Part shown: in pieces, positions 1-13,536 of the stretch | Numbering within the stretch: position 1 is the stretch's first letter | How the letters are laid out: the number at the start of each line of letters is the position of its first letter | Origin: Priestia aryabhattai | GTDB lineage: Bacteria; Bacillota; Bacilli; Bacillales; Bacillaceae_H | Assembly (NCBI RefSeq): GCF_023715685.1 | Contig: NZ_JAMBOQ010000001.1 | Location: forward strand, 620,001-684,000 | Direction of reading: 5' to 3' | DNA length: 64,000 nt | Position numbers and translations under genes: made by a program | The notes under the pieces: model-generated | What the model was told of the DNA's origin: nothing | What the model saw: the letters and a program-made list of their open reading frames with translations, nothing else | Database searches by the model: none

Positions 1-2341
1 CTAATATATATTTCAACAGCGGAATCAGGCTTGGTTCCAGCTTGTATTTTAACATGCATTGATAGCGATATCTATCTTTTATCTTAGCAATCGGAGATGC
101 AACAGGTCCTAAGATCGTTGTTTGCGGAGAAAGTTTCTGACGCAGATACTGCGAAATTTTGTCTGTAACAGACACCACTTTCGCAATATTTTCATGAGAT
201 ACCGTTACGAGCGCCAAGTAAAAGAAAGGCGGATATTTATGCATTTTACGAATTTCCATCTCCTGCTTATAAAACGCATCGTAATCATGCTGGCTCGCAA
301 GTTGAATGCTGTAGTGTTCAGGCGTGTACGTTTGAATCACTACTTCTCCTGGAAGTTTGTGGCGCCCTGCTCTTCCGCTTACTTGGGTTAAAAGCTGAAA
401 CGTTTTTTCAGATGCACGAAAATCAGGTAAATTCAGCATCGTATCTGCTGTTAAAACTCCTACAAGCGTGACGTTTGGAAAGTCCAGTCCTTTAGCAATC
501 ATCTGCGTCCCTAGTAAAATTTGCGCTTCTCCACTTGCAAACTTGTTCAGGAGCTTTTCATGCGCGCCTTTCCGGCTTGTGGTATCAACATCCATTCGAA
601 CTACCCTAGCTTCAGGCAGCACTTTTGTTAATTCTTCTTCCACCTTTTGTGTACCGGACCCGAAAAAGCGGATATGTTCGCTGTGGCATTCTGGGCACTC
701 AGTGTGAACATATTCTTCGTGTCCGCAGTAATGGCATTTTAATTTATTTTGATAGCGGTGATACGTCAGTGAAATTTCACAATGCTCACATGTCGGAACG
801 TAACCGCAGTCCCTGCACATGACAAAAGAAGAATGACCTCTTTTATTTAAAAATAAAACAATTTGCTCTCCTTTTTCCAAACGGTCTTTCATCTTTTCAA
901 ACAGCATAGTTGAAAACATAGAGCGATTGCCGCTGCGAAGCTCTTCTCTCATATCAACGATATCCACCGACGGCATTGATGACTTATTCATTCTTTGCTT
1001 TAACGTCAGTAGCTTATACACACCTTTTTGTGCTCTTGCAAATGATTCAAGCGTTGGCGTTGCACTTCCTAAAATGACTGGACACTGATGATGCTGCCCC
1101 CGATAAATGGCTACATCTCTTGCATGATAACGGGGGTTTTCTTCTTGTTTATAACTGGTTTCATGTTCTTCATCAATAATAAGAAGGCCCAGGTTTTCAA
1201 ATGGAGCAAATACAGCAGAACGGGCGCCTACCACAACGGATACTTCTTTTCGCTGAATTTTTCGCCATTCATCGTATTTTTCTCCAGTAGACAAGCCGCT
1301 ATGGAGCACAGCAACCTTCGAGCCGAACCGCTCTTTAAAACGCTTGACCATCTGAGGCGTAAGTGAAATCTCTGGAACAAGCATAATCGCTTCTTTCCCT
1401 TTTTTTAGCACTTGATCAATTGATTGGAGATACACTTCAGTTTTTCCGCTGCCGGTTACTCCGTACATTAAAAACACATCGTGAAGGTTTTCTTCGATGT
1501 CATGCAGAATCGGTGCGATTGCCCCAGCTTGTTCATCCGTCAATTGAAATGGCTTTGACGGTGTAAAGTATCGATCTTGATAAGGATCACGGTATATTTC
1601 AATTTCCGTTTCCGCTAATAGTCCTTTGTTAATCAGCGCCTTTATAGGAGCGGAGGTAATCTGCAAATCTTCCGCTATTTCTTTTATTGCCACTTCTTCA
1701 TTTCTATCCAGCATAAAAGACAGCACTTGTTTTTGTTTTTCTGCCTGCTTATTTAACTCGCTTATAAATTGCTGAATTGTTTCAAGGCTTTGATTGAGTT
1801 TTACGCCTTTTGCCGTTTTTTTGTTTCCTTTGTTTTTCACGACGTAGACGACTTCAATTAGACCTTTTTGAATATCACGGTGAAAAGCAGGCGTAGCGGC
1901 TGTTTTTTCTACTTCACTCCACTTCAGTGAGGATCTTGACTGAAAAAACGGCTTTACTTGCTCATGAAGCTGTTCGTATGTCTCTTTTGAAAGGAGTGAC
2001 AGTTCTTTATCATATTTTGCTTTCATCGCCGCAGGCAGCATGACTTGAAAAGCGGATATCATAAAACAAAGCGTTTTTTCGGTTAGCCAGTGCCCAATTT
2101 CTAACAGTTCAGGAGTCAGAACCGGCGTTAAATCAAGCAGGTCAGTGATTGGTTTAACACGCTTCACTTCGGCCTCTTCTTTAAGAGCCACCACAAACCC
2201 TTGAACTTTTCTAGGACCAAACGGAACGACAACTCGCATACCCGGAATAATAATTCCTTTCCATTTGTCAGGAATAGCGTAGTCAAAAGCACGATCTGTT
2301 TGTTTAGCAGCCACGTCCACAATTACACTAGCTACACTCAT
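1..2341 (-). CDS. priA: Primosomal replication-restart helicase PriA (3' end cut by window)
   Basis: PriA is a 3'-5' superfamily 2 DNA helicase that reloads the replisome at stalled forks. Reading from ATG at 2341, about 780 codons stay open to the window edge, so only roughly the last 20–30 residues of a normal protein of about 800 aa are missing. I see the N-terminal DNA-binding domain, a Walker A motif GVTGSGKTE, a DEEH Walker B box, and paired CxxC zinc motifs (CRDCGY, CEHC, CHYCG, CPECH) inserted between the helicase motifs. A GRAGR motif VI follows. The start overlaps the coaBC stop as ATGA, which indicates translational coupling. This matches the B. subtilis coaBC-priA order. Confidence 0.97.
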   Translation of the reverse strand, partial: MSVASVIVDVAAKQTDRAFDYAIPDKWKGIIIPGMRVVVPFGPRKVQGFVVALKEEAEVKRVKPITDLLDLTPVLTPELLEIGHWLTEKTLCFMISAFQVMLPAAMKAKYDKELSLLSKETYEQLHEQVKPFFQSRSSLKWSEVEKTAATPAFHRDIQKGLIEVVYVVKNKGNKKTAKGVKLNQSLETIQQFISELNKQAEKQKQVLSFMLDRNEEVAIKEIAEDLQITSAPIKALINKGLLAETEIEIYRDPYQDRYFTPSKPFQLTDEQAGAIAPILHDIEENLHDVFLMYGVTGSGKTEVYLQSIDQVLKKGKEAIMLVPEISLTPQMVKRFKERFGSKVAVLHSGLSTGEKYDEWRKIQRKEVSVVVGARSAVFAPFENLGLLIIDEEHETSYKQEENPRYHARDVAIYRGQHHQCPVILGSATPTLESFARAQKGVYKLLTLKQRMNKSSMPSVDIVDMREELRSGNRSMFSTMLFEKMKDRLEKGEQIVLFLNKRGHSSFVMCRDCGYVPTCEHCEISLTYHRYQNKLKCHYCGHEEYVHTECPECHSEHIRFFGSGTQKVEEELTKVLPEARVVRMDVDTTSRKGAHEKLLNKFASGEAQILLGTQMIAKGLDFPNVTLVGVLTADTMLNLPDFRASEKTFQLLTQVSGRAGRHKLPGEVVIQTYTPEHYSIQLASQHDYDAFYKQEMEIRKMHKYPPFFYLALVTVSHENIAKVVSVTDKISQYLRQKLSPQTTILGPVASPIAKIKDRYRYQCMLKYKLEPSLIPLLKYIL

Positions 2342-3555
2342 TTTTTCAGTCCTTCTAACATTTCCTTCACTTCTTTTAACACCTCGGTAGCTACATCGTG
2401 TTTTGAAAGAATGGGAAGTTCCTTAGACTCTCCGCTTCGCTTATAGAGCGTTACAATATTTGTGTCCGTTCCAAAACCTGCTCCTTCTGTCGTCACGTTA
2501 TTGGCTACAATCATATCCAAGTTTTTAGATGCAAGTTTCTTTTGTGCATATTCATCCACTTGTTCTGTTTCTGCTGCAAAGCCGACTAAAAGCTGGTGTT
2601 CTTTTCGCTCTCCAAGCGTGCGTAAAATATCTGTTGTTCTCTCTAGCTCTAATACTGCTTCACCAGGTTGCTTTTTCATCTTTTGATCAAACACATGCTT
2701 TGGTCGGTAATCTGCCACTGCGGCTGATTTAATGACAACATCTACTTCATGATAGCGCTGCATAACAGCTTCAAGCATCTGCTGCGCACTTTCAATTTGA
2801 ACAACCTGCACCCCTTTTGGATACTCTAAATTCGTCGGTCCCGTTACAAGTGTTACTGATGCGCCTAACTTAGCAGCTTGTTCTGCAAGGGCATAGCCCA
2901 TTTTCCCGGTAGAGCGATTGGTGAAAAATCGGACGGGATCAATGCGTTCTACTGTAGGTCCTGCTGTAACCAATACATTAATCCCTTCAAGGATCTTTTG
3001 TGTATCTGATACTTGTGAAAAATAAGAGTCGATTAGTGAAACAATTGTTTCTGGCTCTTCAAGACGACCTTTCCCTACATAACCGCATGCCAAATACCCT
3101 TCTCCAGGTTCTACAAAAGAATAACCAAATGATGAAAGAGTGCTCATATTTTTTTTCACAGCTGGATGATCGTACATATGAACATTCATTGCAGGCGCAA
3201 TCCAAACAGGTCCAGTAGCAGCCAGCAGCGTTGTAGAAATCATATCATCCGCAAGACCATTTGCTATTTTACCTATCATATTAGCCGTAGCAGGAGCCAC
3301 TAAAATTAAATCAGGCCAATCTGCTAAATCAATATGTGCAATCACAGATGGATCTTTTTCATCAAACGTATCTGTATAAACTGGGTTTCGAGATAGAGCT
3401 TGAAACGTAAGCGGCGTTACGAACTCGCGTGCTGAAGTAGTCATCATTACTTTAACTTCCGCTCCCGCTTGTACTAATTTACTTGTTAAAGCTGCGGCTT
3501 TATATACGGCGATTCCGCCGCTAACACATAATAAAATTCGTTTTCCCTTCATCAT
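2338..3555 (-). CDS. coaBC: Bifunctional phosphopantothenoylcysteine decarboxylase/synthetase CoaBC
   Basis: The protein makes 4'-phosphopantetheine from 4'-phosphopantothenate and cysteine in CoA synthesis. The N-terminal half is the FMN-binding CoaC decarboxylase, with the flavoprotein start ILLCVSGGIAVYK and the PAMNVHM substrate loop. The C-terminal half is CoaB, with NRSTGKMG, the KSAAVADYRP dimer motif and a lysine-rich loop. The length of 405 aa is normal. Two adjacent ATGs (3555 and 3552) follow a GGGGGC ribosome site and either could be used. The gene lies between rpoZ (after a terminator at 3698–3730) and priA. Confidence 0.97.
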   Translation of the reverse strand: MMKGKRILLCVSGGIAVYKAAALTSKLVQAGAEVKVMMTTSAREFVTPLTFQALSRNPVYTDTFDEKDPSVIAHIDLADWPDLILVAPATANMIGKIANGLADDMISTTLLAATGPVWIAPAMNVHMYDHPAVKKNMSTLSSFGYSFVEPGEGYLACGYVGKGRLEEPETIVSLIDSYFSQVSDTQKILEGINVLVTAGPTVERIDPVRFFTNRSTGKMGYALAEQAAKLGASVTLVTGPTNLEYPKGVQVVQIESAQQMLEAVMQRYHEVDVVIKSAAVADYRPKHVFDQKMKKQPGEAVLELERTTDILRTLGERKEHQLLVGFAAETEQVDEYAQKKLASKNLDMIVANNVTTEGAGFGTDTNIVTLYKRSGESKELPILSKHDVATEVLKEVKEMLEGLKK

Positions 3556-3697
3556 TATGCCCCCATCTATTTATCCCGCTCAACCAGCATCCGCTTGTTT
3601 ACTCGGGTAACTATCTAAAGCTTTTCAATTCAATTATTATACCATTTTTGTAGTGAGACATTCACTATCCTGCTTGAACACGGACAAAAGCATCAAA

Positions 3698-3730
3698 AAA
3701 ATAACAACCTATAAAGTAGGTTGTTATTTT
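3698..3730 (-). terminator. Rho-independent terminator after rpoZ
   Basis: A perfect 13-bp stem (AAAATAACAACCT with AGGTTGTTATTTT) has a 7-nt loop and a T tract on the minus strand. It ends 5 nt beyond the rpoZ stop, so it separates yloC-remA-gmk-rpoZ from coaBC-priA. Confidence 0.9.
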
Positions 3731-3735
3731 TTCAC

Positions 3736-3957
3736 TTACTGATGTTTAGAATCTTCTTCTGCTACACCTTGCTTATAGCTTAATTGTTCAGCATTAATTT
3801 CTTCTAAAGCACAGCCTACAAACTTATAAGAAACCGGCTTTTCAATCGGCGTATCATTGTGAAGCTGTAATTGACGTGCACGTTTTGCAGCTACTGTCAC
3901 AAGCGTGTACTTAGAATCTAATTTTTCCATTAGGGAATCAATTGATGGATAAAGCAT
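3736..3957 (-). CDS. rpoZ: RNA polymerase omega subunit
   Basis: Omega is the small RNA polymerase subunit that helps assembly and stability of beta'. The 73-aa product begins [20 protein letters not shown] and contains the family AAKRARQL helix and the conserved [12 protein letters not shown] segment. The ATG lies 2 nt past the gmk stop, and its ribosome site (GGAGGTAGAATAAAC) lies in the end of gmk. It is the last gene of the transcription unit and is followed by a strong terminator. Confidence 0.95.
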   Translation of the reverse strand: MLYPSIDSLMEKLDSKYTLVTVAAKRARQLQLHNDTPIEKPVSYKFVGCALEEINAEQLSYKQGVAEEDSKHQ

Positions 3958-3959
3958 GT

Positions 3960-4848
<889 letters not shown>

Positions 4849-4894
4849 AAGAAGCCTCCTGCTATACCAATATAATCTTTATCTTACACGAAGG

Positions 4895-5770
4895 CTATTC
4901 AATATTTTGAACTTGCTCTTTTATTCGTTCTAATTGTGCTTTCATACTAATAACATACTGAGCAATAGTACCATTGTTTGCCTTCGCACCGATTGTATTC
5001 ATTTCACGATTCAGCTCTTGAACAAGAAAATCTAGCTTACGTCCTACTGAATCAGGTGTATTTAATGCTTGAATAAATTGTGAAACATGACTTTGAATTC
5101 GCGTAAGTTCTTCGCTAATATCTGCTTTTTCAGCAAAAATAGCTACTTCAGTCATCACTCGCTGCTCATCGAAAGTACCTTCTAAATAGTCGCTCAGCTT
5201 TCTTTTAATACGCTCGCGATATTGTTCAGCAACTTCAGGAGCAAGCTGTGTAATTTTTCCGCGAATGTCTTGAATGTCCTGTAAGTATCCCATTAAATCG
5301 TGATACAGCTCTGATCCCTCTCGTTTTCGCATATCCACTAACTGATGAACAGCAGCTTCCACTGCTTCAAAGATTGCACCATGAATACTCGTCTGATCAG
5401 CTTCTTCTTCATAAGTTGTCATCACTTCAGGCATGTGTAGAATGTCTTGAATTTGAACAGATTGTGATAGCCTATGCTTTTCTTTTACTTGCTGCAAAGC
5501 ATTCATGTATTCATCAAGCAGCTGCCAATCCGTCTGCAGTTTCTTTTTTGCCATTTCTTCACCTGAAATAGTAACAAATAATTCTACTCTACCACGTTTT
5601 ATGTATGTTTGAACGATTTTTTTTATTTTATCTTCAATTTCAATTAATTGTCTTGGCATACGAATAACAATTTCACAAAAACGATGATTAACAGACTTCA
5701 TTTCGACTGTTACTGATCGATTTTCCACTTCCGCTTTTCCGCGGCCAAAACCAGTCATACTTTTTATCAT
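4895..5770 (-). CDS. yloC: YicC/YloC-family endoribonuclease
   Basis: This family (E. coli YicC) was described as an RNase involved in sRNA turnover and stationary-phase survival. I place the start at ATG 5770, giving 291 aa beginning MIKSMTGFGRGK as in orthologues. An upstream in-frame ATG at 5794 would add eight unconserved residues. The YicC N-terminal domain and the C-terminal DUF1732 (KLDFLVQELNREMNTIGAKA) are complete. It is the first gene of the yloC-remA-gmk-rpoZ run. Confidence 0.92.
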   Translation of the reverse strand: MIKSMTGFGRGKAEVENRSVTVEMKSVNHRFCEIVIRMPRQLIEIEDKIKKIVQTYIKRGRVELFVTISGEEMAKKKLQTDWQLLDEYMNALQQVKEKHRLSQSVQIQDILHMPEVMTTYEEEADQTSIHGAIFEAVEAAVHQLVDMRKREGSELYHDLMGYLQDIQDIRGKITQLAPEVAEQYRERIKRKLSDYLEGTFDEQRVMTEVAIFAEKADISEELTRIQSHVSQFIQALNTPDSVGRKLDFLVQELNREMNTIGAKANNGTIAQYVISMKAQLERIKEQVQNIE

Positions 5771-5866
5771 TATCATCACATCCACTATGTACATCTTACA
5801 TAAAAAGTATCATAAAAGAAAGTGTTAGCAAAAAAAAGAAATCTCTCTTCTCTATTCAACTTGTAA

Positions 5867-5903
5867 AGGCTGTCTTCATGAGTTTTCTCATTTGGGACAG
5901 CCT
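5867..5903 (-). terminator. Hairpin after yloB
   Basis: An 8-bp stem (AGGCTGTC with GACAGCCT) encloses a second small stem (AATGAG with CTCATG). It lies 20 nt after the Ca2+ ATPase stop. The T tract on the minus strand is short (TTTACAAG), so termination may be partial. Confidence 0.6.
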
Positions 5904-5923
5904 GTATTAAAGTATAACACAAT

Positions 5924-8602
5924 TTATGAAGGTTTTCTTGTTAAAAGTGAACCGGCAAGTAAAAAAGTTGGAAGGCTTGCAAGTCCTAAAATAACGAGCC
6001 ATTCCCGTGGTGCAATAGCCATTGTATGAAAAATAGGCTGCAGCGGCGGATAGTAGATGGCCACCAGCATAAGGATAATAGATGAAATAACAGCTCCTAC
6101 AAGATATAAGTTCTGAAATGGATTGCGATCAAAAATTGATTTTTCACTTCGGCAGTCAAATACGTGAATAAGCTGTGCCATGACAAGCGTGGCAAATGCA
6201 ATCGTCTGAGCATACTGCAACCGATCTGGGTCATTGTCGTAGACAATCATGAACGCAGCAAGTGTAGCAGCTCCAATTAAAAATCCACGGCTGACTACTT
6301 TCCACCCTAATCCTCTTGCAAAAATACCTTCGCGCGGATGCCTTGGATGGCGCTTCATCACGTTATCTTCTGGCTGATCTAAGCCAAGAGCCATCGCAGG
6401 CAAACCGTCTGTTACTAAGTTTACCCATAATATTTGAATTGGCACTAGCGGAAGCGGAAGTGCTAAAATCATCGCAAAAAGCATAACTAAAATTTCTCCT
6501 ACATTTGATGCAAGCAAGTAACGGATAAACTTTCGAATATTTTCATAGATGTTCCGTCCTTCTTTGATCGCTGATTTGATGGTAGCAAAATTATCATCAA
6601 GCAAAACGAGTGAAGACGCTTCTTTTGCTACGTCTGTCCCGGTGATGCCCATCGCAATGCCTATGTCTGCTGCTTTAATAGCTGGTGCATCATTTACGCC
6701 GTCGCCCGTCATGGCTACAATGTGATCTTTTGCTTGAAGGGCTTTAACAATTTTAAGCTTATGTTCAGGTGATACCCTCGCATATACGTAAACATCATCC
6801 ACTACTTGTTCTAGCTCTTCCTGCGTCATTTTGGATAAATCCGTTCCTTCCAAGACTTGACCGTTTTTCGGTAAAATGCCGAGCTGTTTTGCAATCGCCT
6901 GTGCTGTAATGACGTGGTCACCTGTAATCATAATTGTTTTGATGCCTGCGTCTCGGCATTCTTTGACCGCTTGCTTGACCTCTGGTCTTGGTGGATCAAT
7001 CATTCCTTGAAGCCCTAGGAAGGTCAGGTCTTTTTCCGCTTCGTTCTCTGTATGAACGCTCTCATGATCTCCTAATGGCCGATAAGCAATAGCAATGGTT
7101 CGAAGCGCTTGGCTAGCTAACTGATCAATCGCTCCTTTTACTTCATTATGAACCGTTACCGACAGCGTTTGTTGTCTGCTTTCCCACAAAATATTTTTGC
7201 TGTTTATAAGCAACACATCCGGAGCACCTTTTGTTATGACATAGCGCTTATGAGATGCGTCTTCAATTACTACGCTCATCATTTTACGCGTTGAATCAAA
7301 TGGAAACTCTTCAATAATCGTAAACTGCTTTTGAATGTTTTCTTTTGTCAGCCCAGCTTTCATCGCGGCAACAAGCAAAGCCGCTTCAGTAGGATCCCCG
7401 TCGATGACATATTCTTTATCTTTTCTCGAAATGGACGTTTGATTGCAAAGCAGACCAAACACTAAAAGCTGCTGAAGCGGTTTTTCACTCAGTGTATCAA
7501 CTTCTCTTTCCTCTCGTGAAAATACGCCCTTAGGTTCATACCCTGTCCCTGATACCCTCCATGTCATTCCTCCCGACCAGAGGTGAGTAACCGTCATTTT
7601 ATTTTGCGTTAATGTGCCTGTTTTGTCTGAGCAAATGACTGACGCGCATCCTAGTGTCTCAACAGCAGGAAGTTTGCGAACAATGGATCTTTGCTTAATC
7701 ATGCGCTGTACACCAAGAGATAACGCAACGGTTACGATGGCAGGAAGACCTTCGGGTATGGCAGCAACAGCTAAGGAAACTCCCGCTAAGAACATACTGT
7801 ATAAATCATGGCCTTGCAGCACGCCAATCCCGACAACTAATACAGTAAGTGCAAGAGCTACAACGATTAAAATTTTACCTAATTGCTCTAACTTCCGTTG
7901 AAGAGGAGTAATCATGGCTTCAGCATTTTGAAGCAAATCAGCAATTTGTCCCATTGCTGTTTTCATTCCAATCCCTACAACGATACCTGTTCCGCTTCCT
8001 CGCGTCACAAGCGTACCCATGAACGCCATATTATCCTGATCTCCAAGCGGCACTTCATCTCCTGACAATGCTTTTATTTGCTTGGCAACAGGCAAAGACT
8101 CTCCCGTAAGCGCTGATTCTTCAATTTCTAGACTTTTGCCTTCCATAATCCGAAGGTCAGCTCCGATACGGTCTCCGCTCGAAAACTTTACAACGTCTCC
8201 TACTACCAGCTCTTTAGATGGTAACTTAACCCATTTCCCTTCACGCATAGCTGCTACTTGAGGAGCAGAAAGCTCTTTTAATGCATGAAGAGATTTCTCT
8301 GCTTTTCTTTCTTGAAAAAAACCTAGAAATCCATTAATTACTACAATGGCAATAATAGCAATCGCATCGATGTATTCTCCTAAAAGCCCTGAAATAAGCG
8401 TGGCAGCTAGTAAAACCAGCACCATAAAATCTTTAAACTGCTCTAGAAACACAAGAATGGCTGGTTTTTTCTCTCCTTCAGTCAATTCATTAAACCCTTG
8501 TTGCTGCTGACGTGCTTTTACTTCTTTGTGTGTAAGACCATGCTGCCTGTCTGTTTTTGTTACTTCTACTATTGCTTTTTCACCTAATTCATACCATTTC
8601 AT
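5924..8602 (-). CDS. yloB: Calcium-transporting P-type ATPase (YloB)
   Basis: A P-type (P2A, SERCA-like) ATPase that exports or sequesters Ca2+ across the membrane; B. subtilis YloB is the sporulation-associated Ca2+ pump. The 892 aa match that family's length. Visible motifs are the actuator loop TGES, the phosphorylation site CSDKTGTLTQNKMT, the nucleotide-binding KGAPD, and the hinge MTGDGVNDAPAIKAADIG. Membrane helix 4 contains PEGLP. About ten membrane segments are present in SERCA arrangement. The gene is divergent from rqcH. The nearest ribosome-site-like AAGGGTG lies 12–14 nt before the ATG, which is rather far. Confidence 0.95.
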   Translation of the reverse strand: MKWYELGEKAIVEVTKTDRQHGLTHKEVKARQQQQGFNELTEGEKKPAILVFLEQFKDFMVLVLLAATLISGLLGEYIDAIAIIAIVVINGFLGFFQERKAEKSLHALKELSAPQVAAMREGKWVKLPSKELVVGDVVKFSSGDRIGADLRIMEGKSLEIEESALTGESLPVAKQIKALSGDEVPLGDQDNMAFMGTLVTRGSGTGIVVGIGMKTAMGQIADLLQNAEAMITPLQRKLEQLGKILIVVALALTVLVVGIGVLQGHDLYSMFLAGVSLAVAAIPEGLPAIVTVALSLGVQRMIKQRSIVRKLPAVETLGCASVICSDKTGTLTQNKMTVTHLWSGGMTWRVSGTGYEPKGVFSREEREVDTLSEKPLQQLLVFGLLCNQTSISRKDKEYVIDGDPTEAALLVAAMKAGLTKENIQKQFTIIEEFPFDSTRKMMSVVIEDASHKRYVITKGAPDVLLINSKNILWESRQQTLSVTVHNEVKGAIDQLASQALRTIAIAYRPLGDHESVHTENEAEKDLTFLGLQGMIDPPRPEVKQAVKECRDAGIKTIMITGDHVITAQAIAKQLGILPKNGQVLEGTDLSKMTQEELEQVVDDVYVYARVSPEHKLKIVKALQAKDHIVAMTGDGVNDAPAIKAADIGIAMGITGTDVAKEASSLVLLDDNFATIKSAIKEGRNIYENIRKFIRYLLASNVGEILVMLFAMILALPLPLVPIQILWVNLVTDGLPAMALGLDQPEDNVMKRHPRHPREGIFARGLGWKVVSRGFLIGAATLAAFMIVYDNDPDRLQYAQTIAFATLVMAQLIHVFDCRSEKSIFDRNPFQNLYLVGAVISSIILMLVAIYYPPLQPIFHTMAIAPREWLVILGLASLPTFLLAGSLLTRKPS

Positions 8603-8642
8603 TGCATCTTTTCACACCCTTTTATTTGTAAATGCACCTATT

Positions 8643-8657
8643 AGATTGTTACAATCT
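8643..8657. repeat. 15-bp perfect palindrome between yloB and rqcH
   Basis: AGATTGTTACAATCT reads the same on both strands around a central base. It sits between the divergent yloB and rqcH starts, about 40 bp upstream of the rqcH -10 box. It could be an operator; no known regulator site was recognised. Confidence 0.4.
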
Positions 8658-8672
8658 TATATCGTATGCTTA

Positions 8673-8701
8673 TTCAGACTCGTCCTAAAAAATGCTATAC
8701 T
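8673..8701 (+). promoter_or_regulatory. Sigma-A promoter candidate for rqcH
   Basis: TTCAGA (8673–8678), a 17-bp spacer and TATACT (8696–8701), with an extended TGC before the -10 box. The start codon is 43 bp downstream of the -10 box. Confidence 0.6.
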
Positions 8702-8743
8702 TTTCTATAGGACAATTTTCAATTACTTAAGGATGTGAGCACT

Positions 8744-10456
8744 ATGTCATTTGATGGTATTTTTACATATGGCATTTTACAAGAATTATCTGAGACCTTG
8801 GTTTCAGGACGAATTTCAAAAATATATCAGCCGTTTCCAAACGAGTTGATTTTACAAGTACGCGCTAAAGGTAAAAACCGCAAACTTTTAATCTCAGCTC
8901 ACCCTAACTATTCACGCGTTCATTTTACAAACGAGCCCTATGAAAACCCATCTGAGCCTCCTATGTTTTGTATGCTTCTTCGCAAGCATTTAGAAGGAAG
9001 TATTATTGAACAAGTGTATCAGCTTGGATTAGACCGTATTTTAGTCATTGAAACAAAAGGACGAAATGAAATTGGCGACGTGACGTACAAGCAGCTTATT
9101 ATTGAAATCATGGGAAGACATAGTAACGTTGTACTTGTAGATAAAGAAAAACAAACGATTATCGACAGTATTAAGCACGTTCCAATGGCCTTGAACAGGC
9201 ACCGTACGCTTCTACCCGGAGCTCCTTACGTACTGCCTCCTAGCCAAGATAAGCTTCATCCGTTTGAAGCGGATGAAGAAACCGTGGTTAAAAAAATTGA
9301 TTTTAATAGCGGAAAGTTAGCCACCCAGCTAGTGCAAACCTTCTCGGGGCTTTCTCCTTTAATTGCAAATGAAGTGGTTTTTCGCTCTGGCTTAGCGAAT
9401 CGTTCTACCCTTCCAAAATCATTCGTCGAAACTATGACGCTGATTAAAGAAGGTCAGTTTACACCGACCATGACAACCGTTAATCAAAAAGACTATTTTT
9501 ATTTACTAGAATTAACGCATTTAGAGGGTACGAAAAAAACGTATGCAACCATCAGCGAGCTTCTTGACCGCTACTACTACGGGAAAGCAGAGCGAGACCG
9601 TGTAAAGCAGCAAGCGCATGATTTAGTACAGTTTATTTCCACTGAGAAAAAGAAAAACGAGAAGAAAATAAAAAAACTTGAGCAAACGCTGCAAAATGCA
9701 GAAAAAGCATCTGATTATCAGCTAGCCGGTGAACTCCTTACCGCAAATTTACACCTTGTCAAAAAAGGAGATGCGAAAGTGGATGTTATTAATTATTATG
9801 ATGAAAATAGCGGTACACTTACGATTTCATTAGATCCACAAAAATCACCGTCTCAAAATGCTCAAAGCTATTTTACAAAGTATCAAAAAGCGAAAAATTC
9901 CGTTTCGATTGTAATCGAACAAATTGAAAAAGCAAATGAAGAAGTACAGTATTTTGAATCACTTATTCAACAAATGGATACTGCTACTCACAAAGACATT
10001 GCAGAGATTCGTGAAGAGCTTGTGGAAGAAGGATATTTGCGCAACCGTCAGCAAAAACAAGCGAAAAAACAAAAAAACACCACGCCTACACTTGAACAAT
10101 ACGTTTCAAGCGACGGCACGACGATTTTAGTTGGAAAAAACAATAAGCAAAATGAGTATTTAACAAATCGCCTTGCTGCTCGTGATGACGTTTGGTTTCA
10201 TACGAAAGATATACCGGGTTCTCACGTTGTTATCCGCAGCCAAGAGCCTTCAGAAGAAACAATTTTAGAAGCGGCTCACCTTGCTGCTTACTTTAGTAAA
10301 GCCAAGAATTCAAGTTCGGTACCCGTCGACTATACAAAAATTCGCCACGTAAAAAAACCAAGCGGTGCTAAACCTGGTTTTGTGACGTACGATAACCAGC
10401 AAACGGTGTATGTAACGCCTAGCGAAGAACTTGTACTGAAGCTGCGTCAGTCATAA
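8744..10456 (+). CDS. rqcH: Ribosome quality-control protein RqcH (NFACT family, YloA)
   Basis: RqcH binds 50S subunits blocked with peptidyl-tRNA and recruits tRNA-Ala to add C-terminal poly-alanine degradation tails. The 570-aa protein has the NFACT-N domain with the conserved DR pair in [16 protein letters not shown], a charged coiled-coil around residues 300–350, and a C-terminal NFACT-R domain ([28 protein letters not shown]). I use ATG 8744, which has AAGGA 10 nt upstream; the in-frame GTG at 8735 falls within the ribosome site. The FbpA name in older annotation refers to a fibronectin-binding claim for the same family. Confidence 0.96.
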   Translation: MSFDGIFTYGILQELSETLVSGRISKIYQPFPNELILQVRAKGKNRKLLISAHPNYSRVHFTNEPYENPSEPPMFCMLLRKHLEGSIIEQVYQLGLDRILVIETKGRNEIGDVTYKQLIIEIMGRHSNVVLVDKEKQTIIDSIKHVPMALNRHRTLLPGAPYVLPPSQDKLHPFEADEETVVKKIDFNSGKLATQLVQTFSGLSPLIANEVVFRSGLANRSTLPKSFVETMTLIKEGQFTPTMTTVNQKDYFYLLELTHLEGTKKTYATISELLDRYYYGKAERDRVKQQAHDLVQFISTEKKKNEKKIKKLEQTLQNAEKASDYQLAGELLTANLHLVKKGDAKVDVINYYDENSGTLTISLDPQKSPSQNAQSYFTKYQKAKNSVSIVIEQIEKANEEVQYFESLIQQMDTATHKDIAEIREELVEEGYLRNRQQKQAKKQKNTTPTLEQYVSSDGTTILVGKNNKQNEYLTNRLAARDDVWFHTKDIPGSHVVIRSQEPSEETILEAAHLAAYFSKAKNSSSVPVDYTKIRHVKKPSGAKPGFVTYDNQQTVYVTPSEELVLKLRQS

Positions 10457-10457
10457 T

Positions 10458-10492
10458 AAAAACCCCCTTTCTATATAGAAAGGGGGTTTTTT
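10458..10492. terminator. Bidirectional terminator between rqcH and pyrE
   Basis: A long perfect stem (AAAACCCCCTTTC with GAAAGGGGGTTTT) has a T run on the + strand and an A run before it, which gives a T run on the minus strand. It lies between the convergent ends of rqcH and the pyr operon and can serve both. Confidence 0.93.
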
Positions 10493-10495
10493 AGT

Positions 10496-11130
10496 TTAGT
10501 TCATCCATGAAGGGTCTGAAGGATTTTCACGCCATTTAAATAGCTTGTCCATCGCTTCTTCTTCAATGTATCCCGCTTCGTTTGCCGCTTCTACTAGCGT
10601 AGAGTAGTCTGTTAGCGAATAAACTTGAAGTTCTTTTTCTTTAAACAGCTGACGCGCTTTTTCCAGCTCATATGTAAAGATAGACACAACTCCCAACACT
10701 TCACAACCCTGCGCTTTTAATGCATCGACTGCAGTAAACACACTTCCGCCAGTTGAAATCAAATCTTCAATTACAACTACTTTTTGACCTTTTGTTACTT
10801 TTCCTTCGATTTGATTTCCTTGGCCATGTTCTTTTGCTTTGCTTCGCACATAGCACATTGGAAGCTCTAGCGCTTCACTTACCCATGCTGCATGAGGAAT
10901 ACCAGCTGTAGCTGTACCAGCAATCACTTCTGCATTGGCAAAATACGTTTTAATTAAATGCTGCAGACCTTTTGCAATTTCTTTTCGCACTTTTGGGTAG
11001 CTAAGCGTTAGACGGTTGTCACAATAAATAGGTGACTTAATTCCAGAGGCCCACGTAAACGGCTCGTTTGGTTGAAGGCTTACTGCCTCAATATCAATTA
11101 ATTGTTTTGCAATTTCTTTTCGTAGTTTTG

Positions 11131-11134
<4 letters not shown>
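10496..11134 (-). CDS. pyrE: Orotate phosphoribosyltransferase
   Basis: Transfers the PRPP phosphoribosyl group to orotate, giving OMP. The 212-aa product has the PRPP-binding motif [14 protein letters not shown] and the [15 protein letters not shown]-terminal segment. I place the start at ATG 11134: it overlaps the pyrF stop as ATGA and has GGGGAG 11 nt upstream. An upstream in-frame codon at 11158 would lie inside pyrF and lacks a site. It is the last gene of the pyr operon. Confidence 0.96.
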
Positions 11135-13532
<2,398 letters not shown>

Positions 13533-13536
<4 letters not shown>

